Shown here in pieces: positions 49,828 through 58,680 of a DNA stretch of 64,000 bases. The notes beneath the pieces were generated by a model. It saw only the letters and a list, made by a program, of their open reading frames with translations, was not told the origin of the DNA and ran no database searches. Source of the stretch: Paraburkholderia sacchari (GTDB lineage: Bacteria; Pseudomonadota; Gammaproteobacteria; Burkholderiales; Burkholderiaceae); contig NZ_JTDB02000004.1 of assembly GCF_000785435.2 (NCBI RefSeq), forward strand, positions 537,798 to 601,797, in the 5' to 3' direction. Position numbers and translations under genes: made by a program. Each line of letters starts with the position of its first letter. Position 1 is the stretch's first letter.

Positions 49828-52320
49828 CTACGTCTGTGCGGAGTCCTGCATCGGCCAGTTCTGCACCATCACCTTGTGCGGATTCAACAGCGTGATCCCG
49901 TCGGCCCGCAATTGCTTGAGGATGGCGAAGAGAAGATCGCTCTTGGTCTTGGCGGCGATGCGCGGGCTGCCTACGTACCCCGTCACGCTGAGCGTGATGC
50001 CCTGGGGCGTGAGCTGGCTGAACAGCACCGAAGGCGCGGGCTCGGCCAGCACGTCGGGATGCTCGAGATAGGCCGCGAGCAACAGGTCGCGCACCTGCTC
50101 CGGATCGGTATCCAGCGGGAACGTCAAGGCCAGCGTGGCGACGCCCTGGGTACTGTCGCCCATGGTGACATTGCGCACGTTCTGCGAAATCAGCTGCGAG
50201 TTGGGCACGATCATCGTCGAGCGGTCGAGCAGCTGGATTTCGGTCGCGCGCACGTTGATGCGGCGAATGTCGCCTTCCATGTCGGCAATGCTGATCCGGT
50301 CGCCCACCTTCACGGGCCGCTCGGTCAGCAGGATCAGACCCGAGACGAAATTCTTCACGATCTCCTGCAGGCCGAAGCCGATACCGACCGAGAGCGCGCT
50401 CACGATCCACGCGAGGCTGTCCCAGCGCACGCCAAGCAGCGAGAACGTCATCAGCACCAGCAGCACATAGCCCACGTTCGTGAACAGCGTGATGAGCGAC
50501 ATGCGCATGCCGGGGTCCATGCCCAGCGCCGGCATGAACTCCTGGTCGAGCCAGCGGCGCACCGAGCGCAGCAGGTAAACGCCGACTGCGAACCCGATCA
50601 CGGCGTTCACGATATGCGCGGGCATGATGTCGAGGCTCTTCAGCCGCTGCCCGCCAATGATGCCGATGAGACTGTTGAGGAGGTCCGCCGGCGTCGTGCC
50701 GAAGCCGCCTGTCAACAGCGCCACCACCGCGAGCAGCATCAGTATGCTAGTGCCGACCCCCGAGAGCACGGCTTGCACCTGGTCGAGATGCTTGTCCTCG
50801 AGTCCGAGCAGATTTTTCAGCTGCTTGCCCGTCGAGAAATTCGCGCTAAAGAGACTCGCGCAGATATCGCGGTTCAATTGCGTGAGCACGTAGATGCTGC
50901 ACAGCACGATCTCGAACCACACCAGTTCGTAGGTAATGAAGCGCGCAACGGTGATATAGCCGATCACCAGCGCGATCAGCGACGCGATGATCGCCAGTGC
51001 GGTGCCGGCGTGAATCAGCCCCGCCATCGTGGAGTGCGATTCGGGCGCCTCGCCGGCCGCGGCCATCGCGGCGCGCACGCGGTTCGCGCGCAGCAGCGCC
51101 GCGCCGATGGTTAGCACCGTGACAAGCGAAACGAGGCCTCGGCCGAGCAGCGTGACCGAAAGGCTCGTGTCGACGATGCGGTTGATCGCCTCGACTGCGC
51201 CGGCGACGAACAGCAGCATCGCGAGCGTGCTCGGAAACGGCCGCAGCGCGCGCGCCACCGGATCGGCCAGCGCGGGCAGCCGCCACGAAGGATGATTGGT
51301 GCACAACAGCGCGCGGCCGAGCCCCGAGATCAGTGCGCAAGTCAGCGTGAGCTTCGTGAACTCGCCCCACAGGTCGCTCAGCGAGGGGGTGAGATCGACG
51401 CGGCGCGCGAGCGCCAGATAGAGGACCTGTAGCGCAATTGACGCTGCCAGCAGCGTGGAGATAGCTGTGGACAACGCCAGCGCGCTGCGGCGCAGACGCG
51501 TGGGCGGCAAGCGATGCAGACAGAACCACGCGAGCGAGCGCTGCACGAGCTTGCGCCCGCCGAGCCAGATCGCGAGCGCGACGATCAACAGCAGCGAAGT
51601 CAGGAAGCGCTGGCCCGGCTCCCAGACCGAGCGCAACATCTCACGCACCTGAGCGTCGAACGCGCCGAGACGCTGCCCGTCTTCGGGAGGCTGGTGCAGC
51701 AGCGGCACCCAGAATTGCGCGCTGAAAATGCCGCCCGAGCGCAGCGCGAGCTGGTTTTTCAGCAAGCCGCGATGCAGCTTCGCGAACTGCGCGGACAGAA
51801 TGTCGAGATTGCTTTTCTGGTCGTCGGCCAGCTTCAGCACGGCGTCGATCTGATCCTTGCGCGCATTCAGGGTGGCGCGCTGGCGGGCCACCGCCTGGGT
51901 GCCGGGCGGCTCGCCGGAAGCCGGCGCCGGCCCGAGCACGTCGAGCTGAGCCTGTACCTGCGTGCGCAGCGGCGCGATCTGGCTGCGCAATTTATCGACG
52001 TCGGCGCTCAGTTGCTGGGTTGCGTCGGAGAGCGCATCGAGATCCTTGCCGCCCGTCGCGGTCGAGGTCTGCTGCTTGATGCCGTCCTGCTTGGCCTGCA
52101 TCTGCTTGAGCAGCGCTTGCACCTCGGTCAGAGAAATGGCGGGCGGCGTGGCGTCCACACCGCTTGCGGTCGCGGCGGGCGCGATCGTGACAGCCGGAAA
52201 GGCGAGCGCAGGAGCAACCAGCGTGAGAGCCAAAAACGGCGACAAAAGCGGGGACAAAAGCGCGATCAGCGCAATTCGTGCGATTTGGCGCGCGAAAGCG
52301 GAAAGTCTGTGCAATGCCAT
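49828..52320 (-). CDS. MscS-type mechanosensitive channel with DUF3772 domain
   Basis: 830 residues. A signal peptide (ALIALLSPLLSPFLALTLVA) is followed by a periplasmic coiled-coil region (LTEVQALLKQMQAKQDGIKQ), a DUF3772-like segment, about eleven membrane helices, and the MscS core: the pore helix and beta domain lie at WIVSALSVGIGFGLQEIVKN, NFVSGLILLTERPVKVGDRI and INVRATEIQLLDRSTMIVPN, near residues 645-735. It opens under membrane tension to release solutes at osmotic downshock. The gene is monocistronic and convergent with the TAXI gene. Confidence 0.94.
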   Translation of the reverse strand: MALHRLSAFARQIARIALIALLSPLLSPFLALTLVAPALAFPAVTIAPAATASGVDATPPAISLTEVQALLKQMQAKQDGIKQQTSTATGGKDLDALSDATQQLSADVDKLRSQIAPLRTQVQAQLDVLGPAPASGEPPGTQAVARQRATLNARKDQIDAVLKLADDQKSNLDILSAQFAKLHRGLLKNQLALRSGGIFSAQFWVPLLHQPPEDGQRLGAFDAQVREMLRSVWEPGQRFLTSLLLIVALAIWLGGRKLVQRSLAWFCLHRLPPTRLRRSALALSTAISTLLAASIALQVLYLALARRVDLTPSLSDLWGEFTKLTLTCALISGLGRALLCTNHPSWRLPALADPVARALRPFPSTLAMLLFVAGAVEAINRIVDTSLSVTLLGRGLVSLVTVLTIGAALLRANRVRAAMAAAGEAPESHSTMAGLIHAGTALAIIASLIALVIGYITVARFITYELVWFEIVLCSIYVLTQLNRDICASLFSANFSTGKQLKNLLGLEDKHLDQVQAVLSGVGTSILMLLAVVALLTGGFGTTPADLLNSLIGIIGGQRLKSLDIMPAHIVNAVIGFAVGVYLLRSVRRWLDQEFMPALGMDPGMRMSLITLFTNVGYVLLVLMTFSLLGVRWDSLAWIVSALSVGIGFGLQEIVKNFVSGLILLTERPVKVGDRISIADMEGDIRRINVRATEIQLLDRSTMIVPNSQLISQNVRNVTMGDSTQGVATLALTFPLDTDPEQVRDLLLAAYLEHPDVLAEPAPSVLFSQLTPQGITLSVTGYVGSPRIAAKTKSDLLFAILKQLRADGITLLNPHKVMVQNWPMQDSAQT

Positions 52321-52493
52321 GGGGGGCTTTCAAATATTACAGGTAGTTCGCGTAGGGAATTATGCCTTGAGTGCCGCGGGCGCTACGGATTCGTGAACCG
52401 CCCCTAATAGTCGCGCGCAACCGCATACGCGCCAAAATTTCCTCCATCGGCCTATCATGATCTGATCCCACCAGCGCAAGGGGAGCGCGCTGC

Positions 52494-52694
52494 ATGAACC
52501 GTTTCCTGATTGTTGTCGGCATTGCCTGCATCCTCGCGGGCCTGGGATGGCGCTGGCTCGTGCGCATCCCGTTCGGCCGACTGCCCGGCGACATTCATAT
52601 CGTCACGGACGGCCTCGACTTCTATTTCCCCATCGTCACCGGCATTCTGGTTTCGGCGGTGGTGTCCCTGCTGCTATGGCTGTTGAAGCGCTGA
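52494..52694 (+). CDS. DUF2905 small membrane protein
   Basis: 66 residues with two transmembrane helices (FLIVVGIACILAGLGWRWL and PIVTGILVSAVVSLLLWLL) joined by the conserved loop RIPFGRLPGDIHI, the DUF2905 signature. No function is known for the family. It is preceded by AAGGGGAG about 11 bases upstream and lies 25 bases before the frmR operators, so it is probably a separate unit. Confidence 0.88.
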   Translation: MNRFLIVVGIACILAGLGWRWLVRIPFGRLPGDIHIVTDGLDFYFPIVTGILVSAVVSLLLWLLKR

Positions 52695-52719
52695 GCGCGG
52701 CGGCGGCCTCGCGGCCCCT

Positions 52720-52759
52720 ATACTCCCAGGCAGTATTCCACTATACTCTCTCCCAGTAT
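52720..52759 (+). promoter_or_regulatory. tandem FrmR-type operators
   Basis: Two copies of ATACT-N7-AGTAT, at 52720-52736 and 52743-52759, spaced 23 bases start to start. ATACT/AGTAT arms around a G/C-rich spacer match the known E. coli frmR operator design. They end 18 bases before the frmR start codon and must overlap the promoter, so formaldehyde-responsive repression of frmR-frmA is expected. Confidence 0.75.
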
Positions 52760-52777
52760 CACCATTCCGGTAACGCC

Positions 52778-53053
52778 ATGCCCCATTCCCCCGAAGAAAA
52801 GAAACGCGTCCTCACGCGCGTGCGCAAAGTGCGCGGGCAGCTGGACGCGCTCGAGCGCGCCCTAGAGGAAGGCGCCGATTGCGCTCCCGTGCTGCAGCAA
52901 CTCGCGGCCATTCGCGGCGCAATCAACGGGGTCATGGCCGGCGTGCTCGAAAGCCATCTGCGCGAAGAGTTCACGCAACTGACTGGAATCACGGAGTCCA
53001 CGTCCGGCTCGATCGACGATGTCGTGAGCCTCGTCCGGACCTATTTGCGCTAG
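52778..53053 (+). CDS. frmR: formaldehyde-sensing repressor FrmR (CsoR/RcnR family)
   Basis: 91 residues, the usual length. MPHSPEEKKRVLTRVRKVRGQ is the FrmR N-terminus with the Pro2 that reacts with formaldehyde; the sensing Cys is in GADCAPVLQQLAAIRGA and the neighbouring His in LESHLREEF. The protein is an all-helical tetramer that leaves DNA when Pro2 and Cys are bridged by formaldehyde. It lies 44 bases before the glutathione-dependent formaldehyde dehydrogenase gene and just after tandem operators, so it represses itself and frmA. Confidence 0.95.
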   Translation: MPHSPEEKKRVLTRVRKVRGQLDALERALEEGADCAPVLQQLAAIRGAINGVMAGVLESHLREEFTQLTGITESTSGSIDDVVSLVRTYLR

Positions 53054-53097
53054 GCGCTCCGCCCGCAGCCGTTCGACCACTATTCTTAAGGATTCCC

Positions 53098-54207
53098 ATG
53101 AAATCACGTGCCGCAGTCGCATTCGAAGCGGGCAAGCCGCTCCAGATCGTCGAGATCGATGTCGAACCGCCCCGCAAGGGCGAGGTGCTGGTGAAGATTA
53201 CGCATACGGGCGTCTGCCACACCGACGCCTTCACGCTCTCCGGCGACGATCCCGAAGGCCTCTTCCCCGCCGTGCTGGGCCACGAAGGCGCCGGCATTGT
53301 CGTGGAAGTGGGCGAAGGCGTGACCAGCGTAAAGCCCGGCGACCACGTGATTCCGCTCTACACCGCGGAATGCGGCGAGTGCCTGTTCTGCAAGAGCGGC
53401 AAGACCAACCTGTGCGTGGCGGTGCGCGCCACCCAGGGCAAGGGCGTGATGCCCGACGGCACCACCCGCTTCAGCTACAACGGCCAGCCCATCTATCACT
53501 ACATGGGCTGCTCCACGTTCAGCGAATACACCGTGGTGGCCGAAGTATCGCTCGCGAAAATCGACCCGCAAGCGAATCCGGAACAGGTCTGCCTGCTGGG
53601 CTGCGGCGTGACCACGGGTCTGGGGGCGGTAAAGAACACGGCCAAGGTGCAGGAAGGCGACACGGTTGCGGTGTTTGGCCTCGGCGGCATCGGTCTCGCC
53701 GTGATCCAGGGCGCGAAGATCGCCAAGGCGGGCCGCATCATCGCCATCGACACCAACCCGACCAAGTTCGATCTGGCGCGCGCCTTCGGGGCCACCGACT
53801 GCGTCAACCCCAAGGACCACGAAAAGCCCATCCAGCAAGTGATCGTCGAGATGACGGGCTGGGGCGTGGACCATAGCTTCGAATGCATCGGCAATGTCAA
53901 CGTGATGCGCGCGGCGCTCGAATGCGCGCACCGCGGCTGGGGCCAGTCGGTCGTGATCGGCGTGGCTGGCGCGGGCCAGGAAATTTCCACGCGCCCGTTC
54001 CAGCTCGTGACAGGCCGCCGCTGGCTGGGCACGGCCTTCGGCGGCGTGAAGGGCCGCTCGGAGCTGCCGGGCATGGTGCAGGACGCCATGTCGGGCAAGA
54101 TCCAGCTCGCGCCGTTCGTCACGCACACGAAGCCGCTCACGGAGATCAATGAAGCCTTCGATCTGATGCACGAAGGCAAGTCGATTCGCACCGTGGTTCA
54201 CTACTAA
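53098..54207 (+). CDS. frmA: S-(hydroxymethyl)glutathione dehydrogenase (class III ADH)
   Basis: 369 residues, standard for class III alcohol dehydrogenases. Catalytic zinc ligands are in THTGVCHTDAFTLSG and LGHEGAGIV, structural zinc cysteines in ECGECLFCKSGKTNLC, and the NAD-binding fold carries VFGLGGIGLAVIQGAK. It oxidises the spontaneous adduct of formaldehyde and glutathione to S-formylglutathione in the cytoplasm. AAGGAT precedes the ATG. No S-formylglutathione hydrolase gene follows, so that step must be coded elsewhere. Downstream, AATCGCCAC (54234-54242) and GTGGCGATT (54272-54280) with an inner GCGCG/CGCGC pair form a long stem without a T-run. Confidence 0.97.
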   Translation: MKSRAAVAFEAGKPLQIVEIDVEPPRKGEVLVKITHTGVCHTDAFTLSGDDPEGLFPAVLGHEGAGIVVEVGEGVTSVKPGDHVIPLYTAECGECLFCKSGKTNLCVAVRATQGKGVMPDGTTRFSYNGQPIYHYMGCSTFSEYTVVAEVSLAKIDPQANPEQVCLLGCGVTTGLGAVKNTAKVQEGDTVAVFGLGGIGLAVIQGAKIAKAGRIIAIDTNPTKFDLARAFGATDCVNPKDHEKPIQQVIVEMTGWGVDHSFECIGNVNVMRAALECAHRGWGQSVVIGVAGAGQEISTRPFQLVTGRRWLGTAFGGVKGRSELPGMVQDAMSGKIQLAPFVTHTKPLTEINEAFDLMHEGKSIRTVVHY

Positions 54208-54342
54208 GGCAAGCACTCGCAGGCAATCGCAGCAATCGCCACGGCGCGCAGGGCTCCTGCTCTCACGCGCTGTGGCGATTAGCTCCCCGCCGAGGCACCC
54301 CCGCCTGGGCCGGCACGTTGCATGCCGGCCACCTGTTCTCGC

Positions 54343-54555
54343 TCATGCCGCGCGTGGCGACGCTACGGGCGGCGAGCCTTCGTGAAAGAGCTGACTGATT
54401 TGTGCGCGCAGCTCCGGTGAATCGGTGTGATGGTGCACGCTCACCGCGTGCTGCACGGCGGCCTCCAGAAGCTCCGAGTCCGAATCCGCCGAAATTGCAA
54501 CCGTGCAATTCATCTCGCTGGGGAACTCCCTGCAATCAATGTACTTTCGAGTCAT
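54343..54555 (-). CDS. DUF1059 small protein
   Basis: 70 residues. MTRKYIDCREFPSEMNCTVA followed by ADSDSELLEAAVQHAVSVHH is the full DUF1059 signature, with conserved Cys, His and acidic residues that suggest metal or stress-related function, not proven. AAGGGG stands 7 bases before the ATG at 54555. The gene is isolated and convergent with frmA. Confidence 0.9.
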   Translation of the reverse strand: MTRKYIDCREFPSEMNCTVAISADSDSELLEAAVQHAVSVHHHTDSPELRAQISQLFHEGSPPVASPRAA

Positions 54556-55077
54556 GGCGAGACCCCTTGTTGGCAGGTTAACAGCGCTTTACGACGCGCG
54601 CATACGCAAGCAGCCCGCGTATGCGTGAAAATTATAGAATCGGCGTAATGCGTTTGCTAAACTACTAAAATGAATTCGCGCACAATAATAATCTGATTTA
54701 ACTGCGCGAATTAAGTGAAATGCGCAAACCAAACGCAAAAGAATTATCTATCGAGCTTGATCATTCAGGTTAGCTAATTTATCTTCGAGCCTCGCCGGCT
54801 GCCGGGGTACGAGCCCGGGTTACGAGCCGTTTCGCGAAGCGCTCGTCGGCTGGGCCTCCATGTCCCGGCCAGCCAGGCTGCGCCCGCAGCCATTCCGAAA
54901 GCCCGTCTTTCACGCTTTCCCGACCGAATGCACGCATTGATCCCCGCGTGCGAAATCCGCCTTGATTCGACACATTGAATCGGTCGCCAGAAGTTCAGTT
55001 CAGCCAGTCCATGCCAGGCCGTGGCGCGATGCGCCAATCGCGTGCGTTTTCCCGATCCGTTGAATGAGAGGTGTGCC
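54556..55077. other. 522-base non-coding region with perfect inverted repeat
   Basis: No gene is supported. CGCATACGC (54599-54607) and GCGTATGCG (54617-54625) form a perfect 9-base inverted repeat with a 9-base loop, 44 bases upstream of the DUF1059 start. The next 150 bases (54630-54780) are very A/T-rich for this genome. The part 54780-55077 returns to high GC and holds open frames on the minus strand (for example a 64-codon one to 54973) without recognisable domains or ribosome sites. Confidence 0.4.
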
Positions 55078-56484
55078 ATGCCCACTCTGTCGAGCGACTC
55101 CATCGAAACACTGAAAGGCACGCTTCGCGGCCAGGTGCTGCAACCGGGCGACGCGGGCTACGACGAAGCGCGGCGCATCTGGAACGCCATGGTCGAGCGA
55201 CGTCCCGCGCTGATCGTGCGCTGCCAGGGCTGCGCCGATGTGCGGCGCGCAGTGGCGTTCGCGCGCGACACCGGGCTGCCGCTCGCCGTGCGCGGCGGCG
55301 GCCACAATATCGCCGGCAGCGCGTTGTGCGACGACGGTCTCGTGATCGATCTTTCGCCGATGAAGTCGGTCAGAGTGGAGCCCGCCACGCGCCGCGCGTA
55401 TGTCGAACCCGGCGCGACGCTGGGCGACTTCGATCACGAAGCCCAGGCGTTCGGCCTCGCCACGCCGCTTGGCATCAACTCGACCACCGGCGTGGCCGGA
55501 CTCACGCTCGGCGGAGGATTCGGCTGGCTGAGCCGGCGCTTCGGCATGTCGGTCGATAACCTCGTCGCCGCCGACGTCGTGACCGCCGATGGCAATCTGC
55601 TGCGCGCGAGCGCCGATGAAAACGCCGATCTGTTCTGGGCGATTCGCGGCGGCGGCGGTAACTTCGGCGTGGTCACGATGTTCGAGTTCGCGCTGCATCC
55701 GGTGGGGCCCGAAGTCTACGGCGGACTCGTCGTACTGCCGTTCGACGCCGCGAAAGAGGCGCTCGCACAGTATCGCGAAGCCGCCGCGGCGATGCCGGAA
55801 ACGCTCACGGTCTGGAGCGTATCGCGCCTCGCGCCGCCATTGCCGTTCCTGCCGCCCGAGGTGCACGGCAAGCCGATCATCGCGTTCGCGGTCTGCTACA
55901 CGGGCGCGCTGGAAGACGGCCCGAGCGCGGTGGAGCCGGTGCGCCGTTTCGGTCAGCCCTATGGCGAGCATCTTGGGCCGATGCCCTACGCCGCGTGGCA
56001 AAAGGCGTTCGATCCGTTGCTCACGCCGGGTGCGCGCAATTACTGGAAATCGCACAATCTCGCCGCGCTGCCGGACGCCCTCATCGACACGTTGAGCGAC
56101 GCTATTGCCACGCTGCCCTCGCCCCAGTGCGAAATATTCTTCGGGCAAATCGGCGCGGCGACGCAACGCGTGGCCGCCGACGCGATGGCCTATCCAAACC
56201 GCGATGCGCTCTACGTCATGAACGTGCACGGCCGCTGGACCGAACCCGAGGACGACGCCCGCTGCATTGCCTGGGCGCGCGGATTTTTCGAAGCGTCGAA
56301 GCCCTACGCGCTCGGCAGCGTGTATGTGAACTTCCTGACCGAAGACGAACGCGCGCGCGTCGAGGCGGCTTACGGGCCGAACATGCAGCGTCTCATCGCC
56401 ATCAAGACGCGCTACGACCCGGACAACCTTTTCCGGTGCAACCAGAACATCCTGCCCGAAGCCCGGCAGGCAGCGGGCAGTTGA
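55078..56484 (+). CDS. FAD-linked oxidase (BBE/berberine-bridge type)
   Basis: 468 residues. The FAD_binding_4 domain shows LAVRGGGHNIAGSALCDDG (with the His that usually bears covalent FAD), the substrate of flavin-binding strand GVAGLTLGGGFGWLSRRFG, and the C-terminal BBE motif DNLFRCNQNILP. Such secreted or cytosolic flavoenzymes oxidise sugars, alkaloids or other alcohols with oxygen. The second covalent Cys of bicovalent members is replaced in the GGFGWL loop, so attachment through His only is expected. GAGAGG precedes the ATG. The GYD gene follows 143 bases later on the same strand. Confidence 0.92.
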   Translation: MPTLSSDSIETLKGTLRGQVLQPGDAGYDEARRIWNAMVERRPALIVRCQGCADVRRAVAFARDTGLPLAVRGGGHNIAGSALCDDGLVIDLSPMKSVRVEPATRRAYVEPGATLGDFDHEAQAFGLATPLGINSTTGVAGLTLGGGFGWLSRRFGMSVDNLVAADVVTADGNLLRASADENADLFWAIRGGGGNFGVVTMFEFALHPVGPEVYGGLVVLPFDAAKEALAQYREAAAAMPETLTVWSVSRLAPPLPFLPPEVHGKPIIAFAVCYTGALEDGPSAVEPVRRFGQPYGEHLGPMPYAAWQKAFDPLLTPGARNYWKSHNLAALPDALIDTLSDAIATLPSPQCEIFFGQIGAATQRVAADAMAYPNRDALYVMNVHGRWTEPEDDARCIAWARGFFEASKPYALGSVYVNFLTEDERARVEAAYGPNMQRLIAIKTRYDPDNLFRCNQNILPEARQAAGS

Positions 56485-56627
56485 CTCGAACGACGCGCCA
56501 GCCGTGCTCGCGCCTGCCCGAAATGTCGAACGCGCGCGGAGGCATTTGATGAGCACGGCTGCGATGGCGTTCGTGACGAAAGCCCGCGCGCGTCTTCCAA
56601 CCCGATGTCAACATACGAGGAGCCGTC

Positions 56628-56921
56628 ATGTCGACCTATGTGGTTCTTGCGCAGTTCACCGACCAGGGCATTCGCACTGTCCGCAACAGCGCGCAGCGCG
56701 CCGGCCAGGCCGCGGAAATGGCCAAAACCTTCGGCTGCGAAATGAGGGAAATTTATTGGACGCTAGGGAAATACGACATTGTCACGATCGTCGAAGCACC
56801 GGACGAGCAGAGCTTCATGGCGTTCGGCCTTGCGCTCGGATCGCTCGGCAATATCCGCACGCAAACGCTGCGTGCGCTGAGCAAGGACGAGTTCGGCGCC
56901 GTACTTGGCAAGCTGCCTTGA
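56628..56921 (+). CDS. GYD-domain protein
   Basis: 97 residues with a complete GYD domain: YVVLAQFTDQGIRTVRNSAQ, the KYDIV block (normally G-x-Y-D) and FGLALGSLGNIRTQTLRAL. The fold is a ferredoxin-like dimer of unknown function often near oxidoreductases. GAGGAG lies 5 bases before the ATG. Its proximity to the FAD oxidase is the only clue to a role. Confidence 0.92.
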   Translation: MSTYVVLAQFTDQGIRTVRNSAQRAGQAAEMAKTFGCEMREIYWTLGKYDIVTIVEAPDEQSFMAFGLALGSLGNIRTQTLRALSKDEFGAVLGKLP

Positions 56922-57099
56922 GGCTCGAGGCGGCGCGCTGAACGAGGAACACAGGTGTCCACCTGGTTTTGAGGCGGGCACCTGTCGTTGATGATTACGC
57001 CCCGCTGCACCGCAACATTTCCGCGCTATTCCCCCCTTCCCCCAAAAACCACCTACTCTTAAATATCGGGCTATTCCATTTGCCCGTCCGGACGTTCCG

Positions 57100-58680
57100 A
57101 TGCGCGCTCATCGCCCCACCCGGGCGGCGGAGCACGACGCGCCTCCGCCCCCTCGTCGCCCGCCGCGCCATCCGCTGCCGGCGCGGCTCGCGCGCGCCGC
57201 GCTTTTTGCGGCGCTGCTGGTGGTTTGCGCGGCGGTGGCGGCACTCAACGCCACGGCTCAGGCGCAGCCTGCTCAGGCGGCTGCACAGCGCGCGGTCGTC
57301 GTGATGACCGTCAACGGCGCCATCGGCCCCGCCAGCGCCGATTTCATCGTCCGCACGCTCGAGCGCGCCGCACAGCAGCACGCGCAGCTCGCGATTCTCC
57401 AGCTCGACACGCCCGGCGGACTCGACACCTCGATGCGCCAGATCATCAAGGCGATCCTCGGCTCGCCCGTGCCGGTGGCCGCGTTCGTCGCGCCTGGCGG
57501 CGCGCGCGCCGCGAGCGCGGGCACTTATATCGTCTACGCAAGCCATGTCGCGGCCATGGCGCCCGGCACCAACCTCGGCGCGGCCTCGCCGGTGCAGCTC
57601 GGGATCGGCGGCATGGGCGGCGCGCCAAATCCGCCCGGCGCGCCAGGCGCGGCCTCGGGCGGGCAGGCCAGCGACAAGACCAATGACAAGGCCACTGACA
57701 AAGCCACTGACAAAGCCAACGACAACGCCACCGACAACGCCTCCACCGAAGCACGCAAGGTCATGCACGATGCCGCCGCCTATATTCGCGGCCTCGCGCA
57801 GCTGCGCGGGCGCAACGCTACATGGGCGGAGCGCGCGGTGCGCGAGGCGGTGAGCCTGTCCGCCAGCGAGGCGCTCGACCAGCACGTGATCGACCTTATC
57901 GCGCAAGACCCCGCCGATCTCGCGCACCAGCTCGACGGCCGCACCATCGCCACGGCGGCCGGCACGATGCGCATCGAAACCGCGCACGCGCCGCTCGTGT
58001 ATGTCGCGCCCGACTGGCGCAATCGCTTTCTCTCCATCGTGGCCGATCCGAACGTGGCGTTGATCCTGCTGACGATCGGCATCTACGGCCTGTTCTTCGA
58101 GTTCGCGAATCCCGGCTTCGTGCTGCCCGGCGTGGCCGGCGGAATCTGCCTGCTGGTCGGCCTCTTCGCGATGCAGCTTCTGCCCATCAACTATGCGGGG
58201 CTCGGCCTCGTGATGCTGGGGCTCGCGTGCCTGATTGCCGAAGCGTTCCTGCCCACGTTCGGCGTACTCGGCTTTGGCGGCATCGTCGCGTTCGCCGTGG
58301 GCGCGCTCATGCTGATCAACACCGACGTGCCCGGCTACGGCATTCCGCTGCCGCTGATCGCGGGCCTCGCGCTCGGCGGCGCGGCGTTTGTCGCGGCGGT
58401 CTCCAGCGTGGCGCTGCGCGCGCGCCGCCGCCCGGTGGTGAGCGGCTCGGAAGCGATGGTCGGCAGCATCGGCGAGATCATCGACGAAGGCCTGACGCCC
58501 GATCACGCGTTGGCCTCGGGATGGGCGCGCGTGCATGGCGAACGCTGGCGCGTGACTTGCGAGGTGCCGCTCGCCACGGGCAGCCAGGTGCGCGTGACGG
58601 GTCGCCACGGCCTGCTGTTGAGCGTCGCGCCGCTGCACGAAGCGCCGCTGCGCGAAGCACATCACGGAGGACATTCATGA
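57100..58680 (+). CDS. NfeD-family membrane serine protease (NfeD1b)
   Basis: 526 residues. A signal/anchor near 30-52 is followed by a ClpP-like protease domain with the nucleophile in GGARAASAGTYI and the probable general-base Lys in ARKVMHDAAAYI; four to five helices follow (FEFANPGFVLPGVAGG, LGLVMLGLACLIAEA, GFGGIVAFAVGALML) and an OB-fold NfeD domain closes the protein (EAMVGSIGEII to LLLSVAPL). It works with a slipin/stomatin partner in membrane quality control; that partner gene overlaps its stop codon by ATGA. A tandem DKAT-type insert (residues 192-215) interrupts the protease domain between the nucleophile and the base. Confidence 0.93.
   Translation: MRAHRPTRAAEHDAPPPPRRPPRHPLPARLARAALFAALLVVCAAVAALNATAQAQPAQAAAQRAVVVMTVNGAIGPASADFIVRTLERAAQQHAQLAILQLDTPGGLDTSMRQIIKAILGSPVPVAAFVAPGGARAASAGTYIVYASHVAAMAPGTNLGAASPVQLGIGGMGGAPNPPGAPGAASGGQASDKTNDKATDKATDKANDNATDNASTEARKVMHDAAAYIRGLAQLRGRNATWAERAVREAVSLSASEALDQHVIDLIAQDPADLAHQLDGRTIATAAGTMRIETAHAPLVYVAPDWRNRFLSIVADPNVALILLTIGIYGLFFEFANPGFVLPGVAGGICLLVGLFAMQLLPINYAGLGLVMLGLACLIAEAFLPTFGVLGFGGIVAFAVGALMLINTDVPGYGIPLPLIAGLALGGAAFVAAVSSVALRARRRPVVSGSEAMVGSIGEIIDEGLTPDHALASGWARVHGERWRVTCEVPLATGSQVRVTGRHGLLLSVAPLHEAPLREAHHGGHS
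57673..57744 (+). repeat. six 12-base tandem repeats in the NfeD gene
   Basis: Six consecutive 12-base units beginning GACAA and coding DKTN, DKAT, DKAT, DKAN, DNAT and DNAS. The unit is a multiple of three so copy number changes keep the frame. It forms a hydrophilic linker in the protease domain. Confidence 0.85.

Noticed and set aside
54234..54280. Stem AATCGCCAC/GTGGCGATT after frmA as an intrinsic terminator
   Set aside because: Neither strand has a T-run after it; left as an unexplained hairpin.
54779..54973. 64-codon minus-strand frame before the FAD oxidase
   Set aside because: No ribosome site or domain; probably chance in GC-rich DNA.
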